Assembly: GCA_900772705.1 (NCBI GenBank)
Contig: CAAGRQ010000013.1
Coordinates: 1-9,416, forward strand
DNA from: Clostridia bacterium
GTDB lineage: Bacteria > Bacillota > Clostridia > Oscillospirales > Acutalibacteraceae
Direction of reading: 5' to 3'
DNA length: 9,416 nt
Numbering within the stretch: position 1 is the first letter of the stretch; every line of letters begins with the position of its first letter. Below, one piece after another: positions 6,291 to 9,416 of the stretch. A program made the position numbers and the translations under genes. The notes beneath the pieces are model-generated. The model saw only the letters and a list, made by a program, of their open reading frames with translations, was not told the DNA's origin and made no database searches.

Positions 6291-7497
6291 GTACAATATT
6301 CTGCGTATCCTTTGCAATCATCAATTCCTCATCCGTTGCAAGGATAAATACTCTGACCTTATCGGTTTCTTCCGTAAGTTCTGCCTCGGCGCCTTTTTGA
6401 GTCTTTTGGTTAAGAGCCTCGTTGATATAAACACCGAGATAGCCGAGATATGAGCAAATCTTTGAGCGAAGCCATACGCCGTTTTCACCGATACCGCCGG
6501 TAAACACGATAGCGTCAACACCGTTCATGGCAGCCACATAAGAGCCGATAAACTTAGCAATCTCATAAGCCTGCATTTCGTGAGCGAGAATAGCACGCTC
6601 ATTACCATCGTTTTGTGCGGCACAAATATCACGGTCATCGGAAGATACGCCCGAGATAGCCTCAACGCCCGATTTTTTATTAAGGATAGTATCCATTTCT
6701 TCGGGGGTGAGTTCCTCTTTTCTCATGATATATGTTACTGCCGATGGGTCAACTCCGCCCGAGCGTGTGCCCATCATAAAGCCGTCAAGAGGAGTAAAGC
6801 CCATTGAGGTATCGACTACCTTGCCGTGCTTAACGGCTGCGATAGACGAACCGTTGCCGAGGTGGCAGGTGATAATTTTAAGGTCCTTAATATCCTTACC
6901 CATCTTATCGGCTACTCTCTGCGATACAAACTTATGCGAAGTACCGTGGAAGCCGTAACGACGAACGCTGTACTTTTCGTAATACTCATAAGGAAGAGCA
7001 TACATATATGCCTTTGGCGGCATGGTGGAATGAAAGGCGGTATCAAATACGAACACCTGAGGAACATCGGGTCCCACAACCTCGAGGCAAGCCTCGTATC
7101 CCTTAAGTTCCGCAGGATTATGAAGCGGTGCGAGAGGTGCAAGATAATTAACATTATCAACAACCTCGGGAGTAACAAGAACGGACTTTGTATAAATATC
7201 GCCGCCCTGTACGATTCTGTGACCGATAGCGTCAATTTCTTCAAAACTGTTCAGAACTTTATATTCGCTCTCGGTAAGGATAAACTTAACCTCGTTAAAT
7301 GCGTCGGTATGAGTCATGAGTTCCTTATCGAATGTGAACTTACCGTCATCGGTTTTAACTATGACATTTTCTTCGCCGCCGTTGATTTTTAAGCCGATAC
7401 GCTCGATAGCGCCCTTTGCCATAACCTTCTCGTTAGCCATATCAATAAGCTGATATTTAAGAGAAGAACTACCGCAATTAATTACAAGAATTTTCAT
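6274..7497 (-). CDS. ackA: Acetate kinase
   Basis: This is a 407-residue acetate kinase, close to the usual 395-405. It interconverts acetyl phosphate + ADP and acetate + ATP in the cytosol, the energy-yielding last step of acetate fermentation. Signatures in order are: MKILVINCGSSSLKY at the start (N7), GHRIVQGG (R94), FDTAFHSTMP (catalytic Asp D152), YGFHGTSH (H184), HLGNGSS (212-218), the GTRSGGVDP loop (R245), TGGIGEN (333-339) and ATDEELMIA (E390). All residues matching the known active-site set are present. The ATG at 7497 has GGAGAG about seven bases upstream and gives the canonical start. No pta is next to it in the window; it is divergent from tmcAL, another acetate user. The 80-100 bp AT-rich shared intergenic region must hold its promoter, but no good -35 was seen. 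No terminator follows the stop, so readthrough into the PC4/YdbC gene is likely. Confidence 0.98.
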   Translation of the reverse strand: MKILVINCGSSSLKYQLIDMANEKVMAKGAIERIGLKINGGEENVIVKTDDGKFTFDKELMTHTDAFNEVKFILTESEYKVLNSFEEIDAIGHRIVQGGDIYTKSVLVTPEVVDNVNYLAPLAPLHNPAELKGYEACLEVVGPDVPQVFVFDTAFHSTMPPKAYMYALPYEYYEKYSVRRYGFHGTSHKFVSQRVADKMGKDIKDLKIITCHLGNGSSIAAVKHGKVVDTSMGFTPLDGFMMGTRSGGVDPSAVTYIMRKEELTPEEMDTILNKKSGVEAISGVSSDDRDICAAQNDGNERAILAHEMQAYEIAKFIGSYVAAMNGVDAIVFTGGIGENGVWLRSKICSYLGYLGVYINEALNQKTQKGAEAELTEETDKVRVFILATDEELMIAKDTQNIVLELNK

Positions 7498-7513
7498 AAT
7501 TTCTCTCCAAGAC

Positions 7514-7542
7514 TTGAATTTGCTGTAAAATACCTATATAAT
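7514..7542 (+). promoter_or_regulatory. Sigma-A-like promoter of tmcAL
   Basis: TTGAAT (7514-7519) and a perfect TATAAT (7537-7542) are spaced by 17 bp on the plus strand. Transcription should start near 7549, about 55 nt before the chosen ATG at 7605. The -35 box lies just behind the ackA ribosome binding site, so the promoter fills the divergent gap. Confidence 0.78.
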
Positions 7543-7604
7543 ACAGTACATAATAATAATATATTTTATATTATAAAATGTCAATAGTAAAAAAGGAAAA
7601 ATAT

Positions 7605-8666
7605 ATGAATTTCGGAATTATATGCGAATTAAATCCCCTGCACAAAGGGCACAAATATCTTTTCGATTACTGCAAGAAAAACGGTGACGGACTCATCTTG
7701 GCTATGAGCGGCAACTTTACGCAAAGGGGCGATTTTGCCGTTTACGACAAATATGAAAGAGCAAAAACGGCAGTGGAAAACGGAGCAGATTTAGTAATAG
7801 AAATACCGACAGTCTGTGCGCTTCAATCTGCACAGGGGTATGCAAAAGCGGGAGTGAAAATTCTGGAGGCAACCGGCATTTGCGACACGCTTGCGTTCGG
7901 TGCGGAGAATGCCGACATCGGCGAACTGAAAAGAGTCGCAAAGGAAATAACCGACAGAGACGGCGAAATTACCGAGGCACTCAAAAGCGGACTGTCCTAC
8001 CCTGCGGCAAGGCAAAAAGTTATCGCCTCTCCCCTGCTCGACACACCTAACAACATACTCGCAATAGAATATTTAACCTATACAAAACTGAATGCCGTTG
8101 CAATACAGAGAATCGGCAAGGGTCACGACACGGATGACATAAATTACTCGGCAAGTGAGATAAGGCGGCACTTAAACAAGAACGAAATATGCTGTCTAGA
8201 AAACTGTGAAAAGGCTATGCTCTACAGACTCAGGACAATGAATGCCGATGATTTTGCAAAAATCGATGATGTATCAGAGGGGCTTGAAAACAGAATTTTC
8301 TCCTGCGTGAGAGATGCAAAAAGCATAAGCGAACTTTACGATATGATAAAAACAAAACGCTACACGCACTCAAGAATACGCAGAATAATAATGAGGGCAT
8401 ATCTCGCAATAACAAAGGATATGGGCAAAGAAGTCGCATACCTGCACATTTTAGCCTTTAACGAAAGAGGCAGAAAAATGCTCGCCGAAATGAAAGAAAA
8501 AGCCGAACTGCCGATTATAACGGCATATTCGGGCATTAAGGACGAAAAAGCAAAAGCGGCATTTGAAACAGAAGCACGCTTTACCGACATATATGCACTG
8601 GGATTCAAAACTCCACGCATATGCGGCGAAGAGCAAAGAGCAAAAGTAGAAATAATAAACAAATAA
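7605..8666 (+). CDS. tmcAL: tRNA(Met) cytidine acetate ligase (TmcAL, YlbM family)
   Basis: This is a 353-residue member of the TmcAL nucleotidyltransferase-like family. TmcAL activates acetate with ATP and acetylates C34 of elongator tRNA-Met to ac4C, which keeps AUG decoding accurate. Visible motifs are: FGIICELNPLHKGHKYL (3-19) with the HxGH nucleotide-binding signature, SGNFTQRGDFAVYDK (35-49), IEIPTVCALQSAQGYA (65-80), NNILAIEYL (149-157), YSASEIRRHL (181-190) and KRYTHSRIRRI (251-261). An in-frame ATG at 7578 would add nine residues (MSIVKKEKY) but has no SD. The ATG at 7605 has AAAAAGG eight bases upstream and yields the family-typical start, so it was chosen. The protein is shorter than the roughly 400 residues usual in Bacilli, mostly at the C-terminal part. 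It is divergent from ackA and convergent with rnmV, and ends at a shared terminator. Confidence 0.93.
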   Translation: MNFGIICELNPLHKGHKYLFDYCKKNGDGLILAMSGNFTQRGDFAVYDKYERAKTAVENGADLVIEIPTVCALQSAQGYAKAGVKILEATGICDTLAFGAENADIGELKRVAKEITDRDGEITEALKSGLSYPAARQKVIASPLLDTPNNILAIEYLTYTKLNAVAIQRIGKGHDTDDINYSASEIRRHLNKNEICCLENCEKAMLYRLRTMNADDFAKIDDVSEGLENRIFSCVRDAKSISELYDMIKTKRYTHSRIRRIIMRAYLAITKDMGKEVAYLHILAFNERGRKMLAEMKEKAELPIITAYSGIKDEKAKAAFETEARFTDIYALGFKTPRICGEEQRAKVEIINK

Positions 8667-8670
8667 CACA

Positions 8671-8722
8671 AAAAGCTATGAGACGAAAATCAATTTCAAA
8701 TCCTCATAGCTTTTACTTTTTC
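8671..8722. terminator. Bidirectional terminator between tmcAL and rnmV
   Basis: AAAAGCTATGAG (8671-8682) and CTCATAGCTTTT (8703-8714) form a perfect 12-bp stem around a 20-nt loop. On the plus strand it continues TTTTACTTTTTCC, terminating tmcAL, whose stop is only five bases before the stem. On the minus strand the stem ends in TTTTTGTGTTATTT, terminating rnmV. The last codons of rnmV are inside the stem. Confidence 0.85.
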
Positions 8723-9292
8723 CGTAAATTCTTCTTTGCTCATCATATTATTTATACAGGAAATAAGAGACGATACGGAGAGGAACTCCGGCAAATCGAG
8801 TTCGGCGCAAAGTGCTTTTCTTTTTTTCTTTGAATCGGCACCGCCCGTAAGACCGAGTTCAAAAAAGGTCACGGTTGTAACAGGATTATCGCAAGTGACT
8901 TTAGAAGCGGTTACGCCCGCTTTTTCAAATGCATTCAAAATAACCTCGGCGCTCATTCCTTCTACGCCGATTTTGCCCTCTTTGGACGGAGCGGCTTTTC
9001 TTTTTTCCTTGCCGTAAACATCGGGTATATACACATTTTTAATCCGAGATTTAGGCACAGCCGATGCGATATGACTGCGAATCATAAAACCTGCGTGGTC
9101 GGAATCGGTGAGAACAACTATTCCTCTCTCAAGCGCAAGTTTTTTTATAAAACTGAGTTTTTCCTTGTCCTTAAAAATCGAGAAACCGTCTGTTTCCAAA
9201 ATAAAAGCGTCAATGATATTTGACAGTTTAATCTTATCGTATCTGCCCTCGACAATGACCGCCTCGTGAATTTTAATCTTTTCGCCCATCAT
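8696..9292 (-). CDS. rnmV: Ribonuclease M5 (5S rRNA maturation)
   Basis: This is a 198-residue RNase M5, close to the typical 180-190. It trims both ends of the 5S rRNA precursor in low-GC Gram-positives, with ribosomal protein uL18 as cofactor in B. subtilis. The N-terminal Toprim domain is clear: AVIVEGRYDK (11-20, catalytic E15), ETDGFSIF (33-40) and VVLTDSDHAG (59-68, D63/D65). GKIGVEGMSAEVI (106-118) matches the conserved GVE motif, and the C-terminal part (about 145-195) is the M5-specific domain. Two adjacent ATGs (9292 and 9289) are possible starts, with AGGA four or seven bases upstream; the second has the better spacing and would give 197 residues. Its start overlaps the stop of the upstream gene (ATGA or TGATG), so the two are translationally coupled. 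Its last codons form part of the terminator. Confidence 0.96.
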   Translation of the reverse strand: MMGEKIKIHEAVIVEGRYDKIKLSNIIDAFILETDGFSIFKDKEKLSFIKKLALERGIVVLTDSDHAGFMIRSHIASAVPKSRIKNVYIPDVYGKEKRKAAPSKEGKIGVEGMSAEVILNAFEKAGVTASKVTCDNPVTTVTFFELGLTGGADSKKKRKALCAELDLPEFLSVSSLISCINNMMSKEEFTEKVKAMRI

Positions 9293-9416
9293 CCGTTCCT
9301 CAACATAAGCAATTTTGTAACCGTTTCCTCGAGCAGAAGATTAGGATTAAGCGAAGTGGATTTAAGCATTTCGTCCGTTTTGCTGAGGACATCTATGGCA
9401 TCTCTTAAATTAGCGA
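9289..9416 (-). CDS. Probable DNA polymerase III subunit delta' C-terminus (partial)
   Basis: A minus-strand frame enters from the right edge and ends at TGA 9291-9289, giving 41 residues: ANLRDAIDVLSKTDEML, then LNPNLLLEETVTKLLML. The pattern of a helix followed by NxNxxLLLE and a leucine-rich end resembles the C-terminal collar helix of bacterial delta' (HolB), which helps load the sliding clamp. The stretch is short and degenerate, so the family call rests on this tail alone, and another AAA+ clamp-loader subunit or an unrelated helical protein is possible. The open frame and the 4-nt stop/start overlap with rnmV support it being a real coding end in the same operon. No symbol is given for that reason. 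Confidence 0.55.
   Translation of the reverse strand, partial: ANLRDAIDVLSKTDEMLKSTSLNPNLLLEETVTKLLMLRNG

Noticed and set aside
6826..7392. 188-residue plus-strand open frame
   Set aside because: Antisense shadow of ackA, which is intact across the whole stretch.
7578..7604. Upstream in-frame ATG for tmcAL
   Set aside because: It has no ribosome binding site and adds residues outside the family start; the ATG at 7605 has both a good SD and the canonical N-terminus.
1..9416. CRISPR arrays, tRNA or rRNA genes, insertion sequences, phage or attachment sites
   Set aside because: None seen by eye. The only repeats are protein-level GLUG repeats and local hairpins.

Overview
The window looks like a chromosomal segment of a low-to-moderate GC Gram-positive anaerobe of the class Clostridia, probably a gut Oscillospiraceae/Ruminococcaceae-type organism. 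This is inferred from protein style, strong GGAGG-type ribosome binding sites, AT-rich promoters and the gene set (PC4/YdbC protein, TmcAL/YlbM, RNase M5, a GLUG/Ig-like secreted protein). No marker gives the genus. Most of the window is core housekeeping on the minus strand; the left quarter is accessory.

Left part (1-2390, read leftward). A short-form cobalamin (B12) riboswitch at about 2174-2290 leads into an AU-rich stem plus T-tract (about 2033-2070) that looks like its regulated terminator. Next comes a small basic protein with a homing-endonuclease-associated (HNH) repeat-like segment (1703-2017). It overlaps by 50 nt the start of a large secreted protein (1752 to beyond base 1; 584 residues visible) with a signal peptide, GLUG-type repeats and Ig-like domains. 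A B12 riboswitch in front of a secreted multidomain protein is the most interesting arrangement here. The secreted protein is a candidate for cobalamin capture or a B12-responsive surface function, but its C-terminus lies outside the window.

Middle (2392-5972, minus strand). A compact operon alaS - HIT hydrolase - APRT-like phosphoribosyltransferase has a 15-nt gap and then a 4-nt ATGA overlap. It starts from a sigma-A-like promoter just after the upstream terminator. No T-box leader is possible in the short 5' region.

Right part (6009-9416). A PC4/YdbC-family ssDNA-binding protein gene ends in a strong intrinsic terminator, and acetate kinase (ackA) lies upstream of it on the same strand. 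Divergent from ackA, on the plus strand, is tmcAL, which makes N4-acetylcytidine in elongator tRNA-Met from acetate and ATP. tmcAL converges on rnmV (RNase M5, 5S rRNA maturation), and the two share a bidirectional terminator that includes the last codons of rnmV. rnmV overlaps the end of an upstream gene that resembles the C-terminus of DNA polymerase III delta' (holB) and runs off the right edge.

The only stretch over 300 bases without a credible gene is 2018-2391. It holds the riboswitch, its expression platform and a separate 50-nt inverted repeat.
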